This document shows positions 47,711-56,381 of a DNA stretch of 64,000 nucleotides, one piece after another. The notes under the pieces were generated by a model. It was not told the origin of the DNA, did no database searches, and worked only from the letters and a program-made list of their open reading frames with translations. Every line of letters starts with the position of its first letter. Position 1 is the first letter of the stretch. Source of the DNA: Gammaproteobacteria bacterium (lineage in GTDB: Bacteria; Pseudomonadota; Gammaproteobacteria; UBA4575); NCBI GenBank assembly GCA_011523795.1, contig WTFY01000003.1, positions 124,001-188,000 on the forward strand, in the 5' to 3' direction. A program made the position numbers and the translations under genes.

Positions 47711-48203
47711 TTATTGCAGCAGGTTACTGAGCATCCATGCGTTTTTTTCATGTACCTGCAGCGCTTTGTCAGCAAATCGGCAGTTGGTTCATCGTTTGGC
47801 TGTTCGCATATTGGAAAAACTGCACGAGCTGTTCGAATGACAGCCCCTTGTCCAGGAACTAGCTGTCGAATCAGATCTTTCAGCATTTGATTCACCGGTT
47901 TCTTTCATCAATCAGAGCCAGTCCAGCAAACGCGTCATAGGGCCCTGGTGCAAATATACCAAGAGCTCGAGTTTTCTCAGTAATTTCGTCTGCCGCCAGT
48001 GCAAGCAGTCTGCTTAGTCCTGCTGCAAATTCATTTCGATTCTGGTTTGAGATTACGATATCTATTTGAAGCTGACCTGTCAGTACAGCTGACATGGCCT
48101 GCCCCTTACATTCTTGATTCGTTACTGTGGGATGTACTTTAGGCAGATTGAAAACAGGGTTCATCAGAAAAAAGTCATTGCAACAATCGATTCTGCGCAT
48201 CAC
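47711..48203 (-). pseudogene. dps pseudogene with two frameshifts
   Basis: Three fragments of a Dps/ferritin-like DNA-protection protein lie in order in different minus-strand frames. Fragment 1 has NEFAAGLSRLLALAADEITE and KTRALGIFAPGPYDAFAG. A frameshift near 47893-47905 leads to fragment 2, LKDLIRQLVPGQGAVIRTAR and FPICEQPNDEPTADLLTK. A second near 47758-47770 leads to the true C-terminus LQVHEKNAWMLSNLLQ and TAA at 47711. The N-terminal ferroxidase region is badly eroded (NDFFLMNPVFNL where HNFHWNVTGPMFN is usual). The gene is dead. Confidence 0.8.
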
Positions 48204-48265
48204 AGAGCGCCAGCACCAGGGATGGTTAACGGGTCACGAGATTGAGTTCTTTTGTGCAAGGCAAG

Positions 48266-49069
48266 CTACCAGGGATAAAGCTGTAGCCAATAGATTCCCC
48301 ATACTATAAGCCCGGATCCAGTTATCCATCGTGTGACAGTAGCGGGTAACGGCAAGATCTTTTCAAGTAGCACAAAGATTGTGATCAAGATAACCCAGAG
48401 CATGTTCATGACACCTACTGAATACAAGATAACCATGAGAGCCCAACAACAGCCGCAACAGAATATTCCATGATGAAATCCCATCTGGAGCGCCCCCCAG
48501 TTTCCATCCTTCCAAGCGGCCATGATAAACCCGAGTGGTGAACGGCATTGGTGTAGACAGGCATCTTTCATTGGTGTCCATTGGTAAATACCAGCAAGAA
48601 TCAGGATTGCACCACTCATCAAGTAGCTGGTGCTGTTCATCATCGGATTAAGCAGGCCACGTTCATGCAGTGGCCACTGGATGGTGCTGGCAAGCAGACT
48701 GAATAAACCCCAAGCTGTCAAGTAGCCGATCAGAAACGTGAAAGTTTTGGCGTACGGTTGACCTTTGAGCTTTTTCTGTCTGTTTACCGCTGCAAACATC
48801 ATGACCATGGGTACGGCAGTTGGTGTCATCATGGCGATCATCATCGTAAACCACATGATGAAAAGCATAAAGAAATCCCAAGCCGTCCAGGCACGCATAC
48901 CGCTCCTGGGAGGCATCCACATGTCGACCAAGTGCATGTTTTCCATTGCCCAAGCCATATAGATCAAATATAGCCAGCCTACTAAGGAGACTAGAGCCAG
49001 TCCCAGAAAAATAATTACTTTATCCTGTGAAGAAAGAAAACTTGAAATTGGATTTTGTGCATTCATCAA
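48266..49069 (-). CDS. DUF2182 membrane protein, Cys/Met/His-rich
   Basis: 267-aa protein with about six to seven helices, of the DUF2182 family annotated as a predicted metal-binding integral membrane protein. Metal-type residues cluster: FTMMIAMMTPTAVPMVMMF (residues ~75-92), CLHQC (171-175) and HHGIFCCGCC (199-208). These soft-ligand clusters suggest copper or a similar metal, but that is inference. It is divergent from the DUF1326 gene, with which this family often occurs. Confidence 0.85.
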   Translation of the reverse strand: MMNAQNPISSFLSSQDKVIIFLGLALVSLVGWLYLIYMAWAMENMHLVDMWMPPRSGMRAWTAWDFFMLFIMWFTMMIAMMTPTAVPMVMMFAAVNRQKKLKGQPYAKTFTFLIGYLTAWGLFSLLASTIQWPLHERGLLNPMMNSTSYLMSGAILILAGIYQWTPMKDACLHQCRSPLGFIMAAWKDGNWGALQMGFHHGIFCCGCCWALMVILYSVGVMNMLWVILITIFVLLEKILPLPATVTRWITGSGLIVWGIYWLQLYPW

Positions 49070-49302
49070 GGGATAAATTAAGCCGATAGATGGTCAGTTA
49101 ATCTGAGTATAAAGGGTGAGTAGTTTTCTGAAAAGGATTGCCAAATCTTTACAATATATAAAAGGTTTTTGTATGCAGCTTGAATGTGATTCGGCTTGGT
49201 ACACTGATGTTTAATCAATATTCTTTTTGAGCTATAGTTACCATATAGGTATACTGACAACAGTGATAAATTGAATATTTACCCATCTTGTGGAGGTGCT
49301 TA

Positions 49303-49908
49303 ATGGCTATTACTGATTGGAGTGTTCAAGGCAGCTATTTCGAGTCTTGTACCTGCGAGAATTTGTGCCCTTGCATATTACTCAAAAACCCTACCGAAGG
49401 TTATTGCAAGGCTATTGTTGGATGGCACATTGAGAAAGGCCACTGCGGTGATGTAAATCTAGATGGCGTCAAGGTAGGAGTATGGCTGCATGCACCTGGT
49501 CACCTTACAGAAGGTAACTGGAGACTTGCGCTGTATGTAGATGAACAGGCCAGTGATGCACAGTTTGATGCGATTTGCGCGCTGTGGAGCGGAGAAGGTG
49601 GTGGACACCTAAGCGTAATCGCAAGCCTGGTAGGTGAGGTAATGAGTGCGAAAAAGGCAAAAATCACATATGAAAGCACAGATTCGAAGAAGCACCTCGT
49701 AATCGAGGGCGTTGGAGAAAATGAGATGTATCCCATGGAGGGTGAGGATGGAAAGCCCGTGATCGTGTCCAATCATCCTCTTGCCGTTGCACCTGGCAAC
49801 CCTGTGGTAGTTCATGAATCAAAAAATGCTACCTACAGCGATAACAGTATTGAGTGGAGCGCATCTGGTAAAGCTGGGCTGGCGTCTCCATTCCAGTACG
49901 GTCCATAG
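49303..49908 (+). CDS. DUF1326 protein with N-terminal CTC/CPC motif
   Basis: 201-aa soluble protein of the DUF1326 family. The N-terminus carries YFESCTCENLCPC (C16, C18, C22, C24), the family signature, and further cysteines at GYCKAIVGW and GHCGD. No signal peptide is seen, so it is probably cytoplasmic. The start is ATG 49303 with TGGAGGTG upstream. It is divergent from DUF2182 and is followed by a very strong terminator. A metal- or sulfur-related role shared with DUF2182 is inferred from the cysteines. Confidence 0.88.
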   Translation: MAITDWSVQGSYFESCTCENLCPCILLKNPTEGYCKAIVGWHIEKGHCGDVNLDGVKVGVWLHAPGHLTEGNWRLALYVDEQASDAQFDAICALWSGEGGGHLSVIASLVGEVMSAKKAKITYESTDSKKHLVIEGVGENEMYPMEGEDGKPVIVSNHPLAVAPGNPVVVHESKNATYSDNSIEWSASGKAGLASPFQYGP

Positions 49909-49927
49909 TAAGAACATCCTTGTAATC

Positions 49928-49965
49928 ATAAAGTGCTCCCCGACTTGCATCGGGGAGCACTTTAT
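49928..49965. terminator. Very strong terminator between DUF1326 and DUF2892 genes
   Basis: A perfect 16-bp stem (ATAAAGTGCTCCCCGA / TCGGGGAGCACTTTAT) with loop CTTGCA. The A/T ends on both flanks could serve as tails in both directions, so it may end both the plus-strand DUF1326 gene and the minus-strand DUF2892 gene. Confidence 0.9.
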
Positions 49966-50021
49966 AAGGCAATTTTTTGTTGGCGTATTCCTTGAGGGCT
50001 TTAGGAATACTTGCAGTAAGT

Positions 50022-50210
50022 TCAGGTATAAGTTGAAAGCTTAAAGGGCATGTAGACTGGGCATGACCCAGCAACACCAGTAAGGACTGGAATTACTCCT
50101 AGCAGGCCATACCACCATCCTCCGCCTAACGCAAATGCAAGACCGATAAACAGCAGTCCGATTAGGATTCGGAGCATACGTTCAGTATCACCCATATTTG
50201 TAATCATCAT
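50022..50210 (-). CDS. DUF2892 (YgaP-like) membrane protein
   Basis: 62-aa protein with two short hydrophobic helices. N-terminus NMGDTERMLRILIGLLFIGLAF and the end GVIPVLTGVAGSCPVYMPF are the DUF2892 pattern, found alone or fused to rhodanese in YgaP. The single Cys in GSCPVY is conserved in the family. A GAGGTG site precedes a double ATG at the start. A role in sulfur or metal handling is suggested only by the neighbourhood. Confidence 0.85.
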   Translation of the reverse strand: MMITNMGDTERMLRILIGLLFIGLAFALGGGWWYGLLGVIPVLTGVAGSCPVYMPFKLSTYT

Positions 50211-50421
50211 TCATCACCTCATAATTTTTTCACATGACAACCACGCCAAGAAAAGTGGGCTTAGTTGTCTCACTGCAAGTATATCGTACAAATGATATTG
50301 CCAGAAAGTCATGTGCTCATTGAATACCGGGTATAATCAGTCACCGGGGCAATTATTCTCCTATCTTATGACAGTTGATCCCTGGAATAAAGATATCTGA
50401 AATTTGGAATCTGGTCGATCT

Positions 50422-50832
50422 ATGTATCGTTTGGTTATTAGCTATACTTTACTTGCTTTGTCAGCATTTCCTTCAGTTTTTGCAGATGAACAAGAGTTAC
50501 CCCAAACACTAGAAGCGCTGGAGGGATATGAGGCTGAGAACCTGGTTGACGAGCATGCTGCCAGCGGTCATGTGACGCCAAGAACTGTTATGGAACAGTT
50601 CAATCTGCACATAGAGCATAAACGAATAGATTGCATCAAGGCCATTGGGCATGAGAAGTTCTGTGGCTGCATCAGCGAGAATATGCCTGCAGAACAAGGA
50701 TTTGCCAACTACGTAGTTGCTGTCTCGAAAACAAAAGAAGAGTTGAACTATAACGGTCTTAGTGATTACTACAAGCATTCAATAGATCTTGCCCGCTCTG
50801 CACGTGACCTGTGTGTCAGTGAAACCATGTGA
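50422..50832 (+). CDS. Periplasmic hypothetical protein, 136 aa
   Basis: Clear signal peptide (VISYTLLALSAFPSVFA) with cleavage before DEQEL. The mature part is helical and has three or four cysteines, including DCIKAIGHEKFCGCISENM and a C-terminal RDLCVSE. I do not recognise the family. Start placed at ATG 50422, which gives a standard signal peptide. The M23 peptidase follows on the same strand. Confidence 0.65.
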   Translation: MYRLVISYTLLALSAFPSVFADEQELPQTLEALEGYEAENLVDEHAASGHVTPRTVMEQFNLHIEHKRIDCIKAIGHEKFCGCISENMPAEQGFANYVVAVSKTKEELNYNGLSDYYKHSIDLARSARDLCVSETM

Positions 50833-50899
50833 CATGTGGGTTATGCTTGTAAAGAGAAAATATTTCATTGGTCATGCAATTATAAAATATCCTTCTTAA

Positions 50900-51763
50900 G
50901 TGACTTTTCAGCGTTTTACACTTTCTGAATTCTTTTCATATGCAATTTTGGTCAAGGTCGGATTTTCGCTCTGCCTATTGCTTGCATCCTTGCCTGCAAG
51001 CTCTCATCAGGATGGCTTGTCAATCACGGGTAATCTGGTGCAGGGGGGGCTAGTATTCGGTCAGGCATCATCTGGATCAAAAGTCAAAATCAATGGCCGC
51101 AGCGTGCGGGTATCCAGTACTGGAGAATTTATCGTAGGGTTTGGCCGTGACTATCCTTCCAAAGCAGTTCTGATGGTCGTTGCTGGTGACGGTTCAGTAA
51201 AAACCCATGTCTTTAATGTCGAACCAAGAACTTATGATATTCAGCGCATAGATGGTTTACCCGACAGTCTTATCAATCCGGGGCCTGATGTTTTAGATAG
51301 AATACGCAAGGAGAGTGCAGAAATTGCACTTGCACGAAGTGCCGATGAAGATCGTATGGATTTCAAGTCTGGATTTGTATGGCCTGTAAGAGGTCAAATT
51401 TCAGGTGTTTACGGAAGTCAAAGAATTCTTAATGGCTTTCCAAAACAGCCACATTTTGGAATTGATATTGCTGCACCTTTAGGAACTACTGTAGTAGCTC
51501 CAGCCTCTGGTGTAGTTACCTATTCAGAGGATATGTATTATTCCGGTCATACGCTGGTGATAGACCATGGTTACAACCTGTCATCATCATTTTTGCATCT
51601 GCACAGGGTACTCGTGAATGTTGGGGACAGGGTCAAGCAGGGTGAGCCTATTGCACAGGTAGGTGCGACAGGCCGTTCAACTGGACCGCACCTGGATTGG
51701 CGCATGAATTGGCATCAACAGCGAATCGACCCGGGACTGCTTCTAGGCCTGAAGGCGCATTGA
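50900..51763 (+). CDS. M23 (LytM-type) peptidase, exported
   Basis: 287-aa protein with a signal peptide (VGFSLCLLLASLPASSHQ) and a C-terminal LytM domain. Zinc ligands are visible: PHFGIDIAAPLG (H..D), FLHLHRV (HxH) and GPHLDWRM. The N-terminal domain has beta-type repeats. Such enzymes cut peptidoglycan cross-links or act as activators of amidases. All key residues are present, so it is probably active. Start GTG 50900; no strong ribosome site. Confidence 0.9.
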   Translation: MTFQRFTLSEFFSYAILVKVGFSLCLLLASLPASSHQDGLSITGNLVQGGLVFGQASSGSKVKINGRSVRVSSTGEFIVGFGRDYPSKAVLMVVAGDGSVKTHVFNVEPRTYDIQRIDGLPDSLINPGPDVLDRIRKESAEIALARSADEDRMDFKSGFVWPVRGQISGVYGSQRILNGFPKQPHFGIDIAAPLGTTVVAPASGVVTYSEDMYYSGHTLVIDHGYNLSSSFLHLHRVLVNVGDRVKQGEPIAQVGATGRSTGPHLDWRMNWHQQRIDPGLLLGLKAH

Positions 51764-51806
51764 ACGGAGTACATCAGTTGACTACTGCAGCACAGTGAAA
51801 TTGAAT

Positions 51807-53003
51807 TCAGAGGCTCTGGTAATAATCCATAAGAATCTTTGCGACTTCAGGTCTTGCAAATTCTTTGGGTAAAGCTTCACCTGCTGCCAGCATTGCGCGA
51901 ACTTTCGTTCCAGATAATATTACAAAATCTTCCTTTTTGTGGTCCGGCGCATCGCGCATCATCACGATTTTGTTCAGAATCTTAGAGTATGCCGTATGAT
52001 CAGCTTCGAATATATTTATATCTAGTGTGCCAGGTGGAATTTCTTCTTTAAATATTTTCTGTGAGTCAAAAGCTCCGTAATAATCACCCACACCGGCATG
52101 GTCACGCCCGACAATGAAATGCGTGCATCCGCAATTTTGGCGAAACACCGCATGCAATACCGCTTCACGAGGACCGGCATACAGCATGTCAAACCCATAG
52201 CCAGTGATCATCACGCTGTTAGGGGGAAAATAAAGCTCTACCATCTTGCGAATTGCATCGTCTCTTACAGGTGCTGGAATATCACCAGGCTTCAGCTTTC
52301 CAAGCAGCATATGTATGAGTATGCCGTCAGCACCCGTACTGTGCTGGGCCATTTTGCATAGCTCTTCATGTGCGCGGTGCATCGGATTTCTTGTCTGGAA
52401 ACCGACAACCGTTTGCCATCCGCGCCTGGATATTTCATTTCGGATCTCTACGGCGGTACGGAACGTGCCTGGAAATTCGTCTTGAAAGTAGCTGTAGCCC
52501 AAAGCTTGTATCGGACCGGAAATGACGATGTTCCCTAGTGATGAAAAAGTTGATACTCCCGGGTGCTTTGGGTCAGTGGTACGATAAATATTTTGGATAA
52601 TGGATGAAACCTGTTCCTTGCTGAGTTCTTCAACAGCTTCGACTTTCTGTATTGCGATGACTGGATGACCGCTTACATTCGGGTCTTTCAGTGCGATGCT
52701 TGTACCTGACTTGATCATCGATGCGTCGTGAACCAGATTTAAAATTGGCACTGGCCAGAAAAGTCCTGAACTGGTGTGCATGGATTCTGCTACAGAAATT
52801 GCATCTTTGACATTCATAAATCCTGATAAGGGAGTAAAATACCCCGCTCCCAACATCACGACATTGCATGCAGCGGCAGAATTCAAAAGCACATTAGGCA
52901 GATGATTTGCTTCCTCTTTAAGCTGAAGGCGATGCGATTCATCGAAAACATACAAAGGTGTTAATTCGTCTGATCCATGAGCGCTGATCATTGTTTCTCC
53001 CAA
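51807..53003 (-). CDS. sat: Sulfate adenylyltransferase (ATP sulfurylase, single-subunit Sat)
   Basis: 398-aa homo-oligomeric ATP sulfurylase. Family motifs: FQTRNPMHRAHEELCK (with HRAHE), the GRDHAGVGDYYGAFD block, and LSGTKVRAMLAAGEALP. It converts sulfate and ATP to APS, or APS back to ATP in sulfur oxidisers. The CysD/CysN form used for assimilation in E. coli is unrelated. No aprAB, cysC or cysH is in the window, so direction of flux is open. It is 168 bp after the GlcG-like gene on the same strand. Confidence 0.95.
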   Translation of the reverse strand: MGETMISAHGSDELTPLYVFDESHRLQLKEEANHLPNVLLNSAAACNVVMLGAGYFTPLSGFMNVKDAISVAESMHTSSGLFWPVPILNLVHDASMIKSGTSIALKDPNVSGHPVIAIQKVEAVEELSKEQVSSIIQNIYRTTDPKHPGVSTFSSLGNIVISGPIQALGYSYFQDEFPGTFRTAVEIRNEISRRGWQTVVGFQTRNPMHRAHEELCKMAQHSTGADGILIHMLLGKLKPGDIPAPVRDDAIRKMVELYFPPNSVMITGYGFDMLYAGPREAVLHAVFRQNCGCTHFIVGRDHAGVGDYYGAFDSQKIFKEEIPPGTLDINIFEADHTAYSKILNKIVMMRDAPDHKKEDFVILSGTKVRAMLAAGEALPKEFARPEVAKILMDYYQSL

Positions 53004-53142
53004 GATGAACTGTTAAAACATGTGAAGTATATTAGTTGAATTACGTGTCTGCTCAGCCAAGTATTTCATAACGGAACTGCCAAGCTTTCTACCTGAATGT
53101 GCTAATGAGGGTATTAGTTCACTTTTTATTGATAATCCGACA

Positions 53143-53176
53143 GCTGGGATGGCAACCCAGGAGAGCCATCCTCAGC
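53143..53176 (-). terminator. Possible hairpin at the end of the GlcG-like gene
   Basis: On the minus strand GCTGAGGATGGC faces GCCATCCCAGC with one mismatch. It overlaps the stop codon of the GlcG-like gene. No T-run follows, so it is a weak terminator call. Confidence 0.35.
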
Positions 53177-53609
53177 TTTTCTCTATGGAAGCATGGAATC
53201 CAGCAGCCTTGATGCCGGCAATTGCGCAATGTTCATCTTGTTCTGAAAGATCTCCTGACACACCTACAGCACCGATAGTTGAGCCAGCTTGATTCTGCAC
53301 TAGAACTCCTCCTGCTACAGGCATCAGTTTCTGATCTGCAATATTGATTAGGGCATTCATGAACATAGGTCTCGACTGACTCATTTCAAACAAGGCGCTA
53401 GAAGATACACCCATGCCAATTGCACCCCATGCCTTGGCCAAGGCTATTTGCGGGCGCATGAAGCTCGCACCATCGGCTCGTGAAATTGCCTTGATATGAC
53501 CTCCGGAATCAAGCACAACAACTGTCAGCGGTGCTAATCCGCGTGATTGCCCCTCGTGGCAAGCTGCTTCAATGATTGTATTGGCATCTTTCAAAGTAAG
53601 CTCAGTCAT
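53172..53609 (-). CDS. GlcG/HbpS family protein (heme-binding-type fold)
   Basis: 145-aa protein of the GlcG/HbpS (DUF336) family. Seen: LTLKDANTIIEAACHEGQSRGLAPLTVVVLDSGGHIKAI-type N-terminus, RADGASFMRPQIALAKAWGAIGMG, and PVAGGVLVQNQAGSTIGAVGVSGDLSEQDEHCAIAGIKAAG-type C-terminus. Homologues bind heme or act with glycolate oxidase, but here the glc operon is 40 kb away. No signal peptide seen. Confidence 0.88.
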   Translation of the reverse strand: MTELTLKDANTIIEAACHEGQSRGLAPLTVVVLDSGGHIKAISRADGASFMRPQIALAKAWGAIGMGVSSSALFEMSQSRPMFMNALINIADQKLMPVAGGVLVQNQAGSTIGAVGVSGDLSEQDEHCAIAGIKAAGFHASIEKS

Positions 53610-53677
53610 GGAGGTTTCCTTCCTGTAATTTTTGGTAAGACTGTGAATCTTAGTAACGCTGGAGTGTACAGGACCCT

Positions 53678-53998
53678 TTACTCCGTCTTGTCAAGAATCT
53701 CCATGATTTCATCAATATAATCCAGCAGGGCACAGGCCAGCATGTCATCTTGCTTTTTTTCACCAATTTCCAGCAGTACCTGGAGAGAATTCATGATGTT
53801 CTGCACATCCAGTTTCGTACGGTTTAGATGCTTTTGAATGCTCGCTATATGAATTTCTGCAGCTGCCCGATCCCGCTCAGAATCTAGGATTGTCGGGAAA
53901 TGGGCTTCAATTTGGTGGATTAATTTCTTGAGGGCAGCTTTCTTGTCTTCAGGTGAGTAGCTATTGCTGTAGGCTTGTTCCAGTGTGGGTAGCTTCAT
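53678..53998 (-). CDS. Hypothetical helical protein, 106 aa
   Basis: All-helical, charged, with heptad-like leucine spacing (QIEAHFPTILDSERDRAAAE, LDVQNIMNSLQVLLEIGEKK). No signal peptide or membrane segment. It begins inside the end of msrB (4-bp ATGA overlap), so it is translationally coupled to it. No family recognised. Confidence 0.65.
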   Translation of the reverse strand: MKLPTLEQAYSNSYSPEDKKAALKKLIHQIEAHFPTILDSERDRAAAEIHIASIQKHLNRTKLDVQNIMNSLQVLLEIGEKKQDDMLACALLDYIDEIMEILDKTE

Positions 53999-54630
53999 GT
54001 TGCTGAAATGCAGTCTTGTTCTGGTTGATGTGTTTCAGGTCCGCATGGCGACCTGAATTCCAAGGCTACGCCGTTATTACACCAGCGCTGACCGGTTGGC
54101 AATGGACCATCCATGATCAGGTGTCCCTGATGTCCCCCGCATTGAGCGCATGAGTAGGCCGTACTTGGCAGTATGGTTCGAAAATCTGTATAAACTTCTA
54201 GGTGGCCTTTGATGTGGTCTTTAAAGCTAGGCCAGCCTGTCTTGCTATCATACTTCATTTCCGAAGTGAATAACTCGAGTTTGCAGCCTGCACAAAGATA
54301 GTTTCCTGGTTCAAAAAGCTTGACGTATCGACTGGAATAACGAGGTTCAGTAGCAGCATCTCTCAAAACTGCATACTGGCTTGGTGTCAGATTGACACGC
54401 CAGAACTCATCGTCATAGTCCCATTTTTTGATATAGTCAGCAGCACTGATATCGAGCTTGTTGTGACCAGACTTGAGTTGCAAAGCAGTGAACAGAGTCA
54501 GTCCTGCGGTTACGCTGAAAATGAATGTTCTTCTGTTCAAATCATTAACCCACTTGGCTATAGGTTTATTGTTCACTGGCACAGGAAGCACAATATTTTC
54601 TGACGAAGTGAAGTCCCTGTATAGTAACAA
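53995..54630 (-). CDS. msrB: Peptide-methionine (R)-S-oxide reductase MsrB, probably exported
   Basis: Reduces the R-sulfoxide of methionine. Zinc pairs CAGC and CAQC are present, with GWPSF and GGHQGHLIMDGPLPTGQRWCNNGVALEF-type core holding the catalytic Cys in RWCNNG. The N-terminus contains LNRRTFIFSVTAGLTLFTAL, a twin-arginine type signal, so the protein may be exported folded. The annotated start leaves 32 residues before the RR; a TTG at 54540 (just before NRRTF) would make a normal Tat signal. Coupled to the next gene by ATGA. Confidence 0.87.
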   Translation of the reverse strand: MLLYRDFTSSENIVLPVPVNNKPIAKWVNDLNRRTFIFSVTAGLTLFTALQLKSGHNKLDISAADYIKKWDYDDEFWRVNLTPSQYAVLRDAATEPRYSSRYVKLFEPGNYLCAGCKLELFTSEMKYDSKTGWPSFKDHIKGHLEVYTDFRTILPSTAYSCAQCGGHQGHLIMDGPLPTGQRWCNNGVALEFRSPCGPETHQPEQDCISAT

Positions 54631-54797
54631 TTTTATAATACAATCCCGGGTATTGCTGTTTCGATTGATCTGAAACTTGATCTGCTTCGAGAGAAGCCCT
54701 GAATAAAGGAGTCAGGGTGCCGGATAAATGCTGAAATTGATGCGTATGATAGATATACAGTTCTAATAATTACTATATAATACAATATATTGAGTAT

Positions 54798-55106
54798 ATG
54801 GATTCAAGTAATCTATCAGAAGTTATGAAGCAGGAGTTTAATCTCCTGAGCCGCAGATTGACGCATATCACAGTGATAACAGTGTGTTTGCTTGCATTGA
54901 TATTCTGGATGGCGGGAGTGGAGGTGCAGGGAAATGTGGCAAGCATTGTCGGTATCGTATTTATTGGTTTGGCCGCATTTACATTAAAAATTCCTCATAT
55001 TACATACCGTTTCATGCAGAACAAGTACAGAAACGAACCTGACAAGCTGTCTGTACTTGGAACTAGCTGGGAGGAATTCAAGGCTTTTGCGATGCGCCGA
55101 AAATAG
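54798..55106 (+). CDS. Small membrane protein, 102 aa
   Basis: Two hydrophobic helices (ITVITVCLLALIFWMAGV and ASIVGIVFIGLAAFTL) between charged cytoplasmic ends (KYRNEPDKLSVL). No family recognised. It lies 45 bp before cbiX on the same strand. Confidence 0.55.
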   Translation: MDSSNLSEVMKQEFNLLSRRLTHITVITVCLLALIFWMAGVEVQGNVASIVGIVFIGLAAFTLKIPHITYRFMQNKYRNEPDKLSVLGTSWEEFKAFAMRRK

Positions 55107-55151
55107 GGGTTTACTTTCTGTTTTTGTCTAGTGATGTATTGATATCAGGCC

Positions 55152-55559
55152 ATGGATGCACTATTGCTTGTAGCGCATGGGAGCAAGATAATCTGTTCCA
55201 ACGAGGAAATCAAAAAGCTCACGAGAAAGTTGGCACAAGATTCAAGGGGCTTGTTTGATATCGTTGAGTGTGCATTCCTTGAGTTTGCTAAACCTTCAAT
55301 TTTAGAAGGAGCATCTATCTGTGCTTTGAAAGGAGCAAAAGAGATTACTCTACTGCCGTATCTGCTTTCATCTGGCCGGCATTTGGCCAAGGATATTCCT
55401 GCTGAACTGGAAAAGATTCGGAAAAATTACCCTCAGGTACGGCTGAAAATAACACCCTACTTGGGTGCCGCTGAGGAGATCAGTGAAGTATTGATAAAGC
55501 TATGCAAGCAAGCATCTGATGCAGGCTGTCATACTCGCGCTCATGTCAATTCGAAATAG
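55152..55559 (+). CDS. cbiX: Sirohydrochlorin chelatase CbiX (short form)
   Basis: 135-aa chelatase of the CbiX/SirB type. Both metal-binding histidines are in place: LLLVAHGSK near the N-terminus and LLSSGRHLAKDIP. GAKEITLLPYLL is typical. The short form inserts Co or Fe into sirohydrochlorin or a related tetrapyrrole; which one cannot be read. No cobalamin or siroheme gene lies adjacent. Confidence 0.88.
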   Translation: MDALLLVAHGSKIICSNEEIKKLTRKLAQDSRGLFDIVECAFLEFAKPSILEGASICALKGAKEITLLPYLLSSGRHLAKDIPAELEKIRKNYPQVRLKITPYLGAAEEISEVLIKLCKQASDAGCHTRAHVNSK

Positions 55560-55567
55560 GAATATCC

Positions 55568-56287
55568 TTACGGGCAAACAGCTTTCATGTCCTCTTTTGA
55601 AACTGCCGTATAGGGGGAATTTCTTATCTTGTCATGGATTTTCATGCGGTAGCGGACAAATTGGTCAACCTCTGTGAAATGCATGAACGGGTTGCCCTCA
55701 AGTTCTTCTGCCAGGGTTGAGGTGGTTTTTTCAGCGTAGTGGTGCCCGGGATGAATTACGATTGAGTCGGGAAGTTCGTCTCGAAAGCGTTGAAGTGTTG
55801 CATGCATCTGTTCCGGGTCGCCACCTCTTAAGTCGCAACGCCCACATCCAAATACAAACAATGTATCTCCCGTGATGAGATCACTGCCAACCTTGTAGCA
55901 GGCCGAACCGGGGGTATGGCCAGGTGTATGCAGTACTTCCACTTCTGTTTGCCCAATCCTGATGCGGTCTCCACCATGGTGTAGGCAAGGTCGGACTAAA
56001 CTGGCACCCCAGAACGAGGCCTCATTCTTCAAAAGGTGAACTTTAGTATCATACTCGCCCAAAATCCCGTCTACGCCATTGATATGATCATGATGGCTGT
56101 GTGTCAGCAGGATGTCGGTGATGGTTATCTCCAGCTGCCTGGCTCGGTTGATGATAGCCTGCACATCCCAAGCCGGATCAATGACTGCTGCAGTTTTGGT
56201 TGAATGGTCTATGAGCAGATAAATGAAATTTTCCATAGGCCCCAGCTGCATTGCGTCTATGGAATATCCTGAAAGTTGATTCTGCAT
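55568..56287 (-). CDS. MBL-fold hydrolase (glyoxalase II-like)
   Basis: 239-aa metallo-beta-lactamase fold protein. Metal ligands: THSHHDHING, the GHTPGSA histidine, GDTLF aspartate, and HPGHHYAEKT. FGCGRCDLRGG is the loop typical of glyoxalase II-like and persulfide dioxygenase-like relatives. Substrate cannot be set; hydroxyacylglutathione hydrolase-like thioesterase is the first choice. Convergent with cbiX. Confidence 0.88.
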   Translation of the reverse strand: MQNQLSGYSIDAMQLGPMENFIYLLIDHSTKTAAVIDPAWDVQAIINRARQLEITITDILLTHSHHDHINGVDGILGEYDTKVHLLKNEASFWGASLVRPCLHHGGDRIRIGQTEVEVLHTPGHTPGSACYKVGSDLITGDTLFVFGCGRCDLRGGDPEQMHATLQRFRDELPDSIVIHPGHHYAEKTTSTLAEELEGNPFMHFTEVDQFVRYRMKIHDKIRNSPYTAVSKEDMKAVCP

Positions 56288-56381
56288 GACTATGGTATTT
56301 TCTGTTTTCAGTCTGTACGGAAATATTCATATAGGGTATAGAATGTGAAGAGGCATCACAATGGCTTAGCCAGAAAATGAT

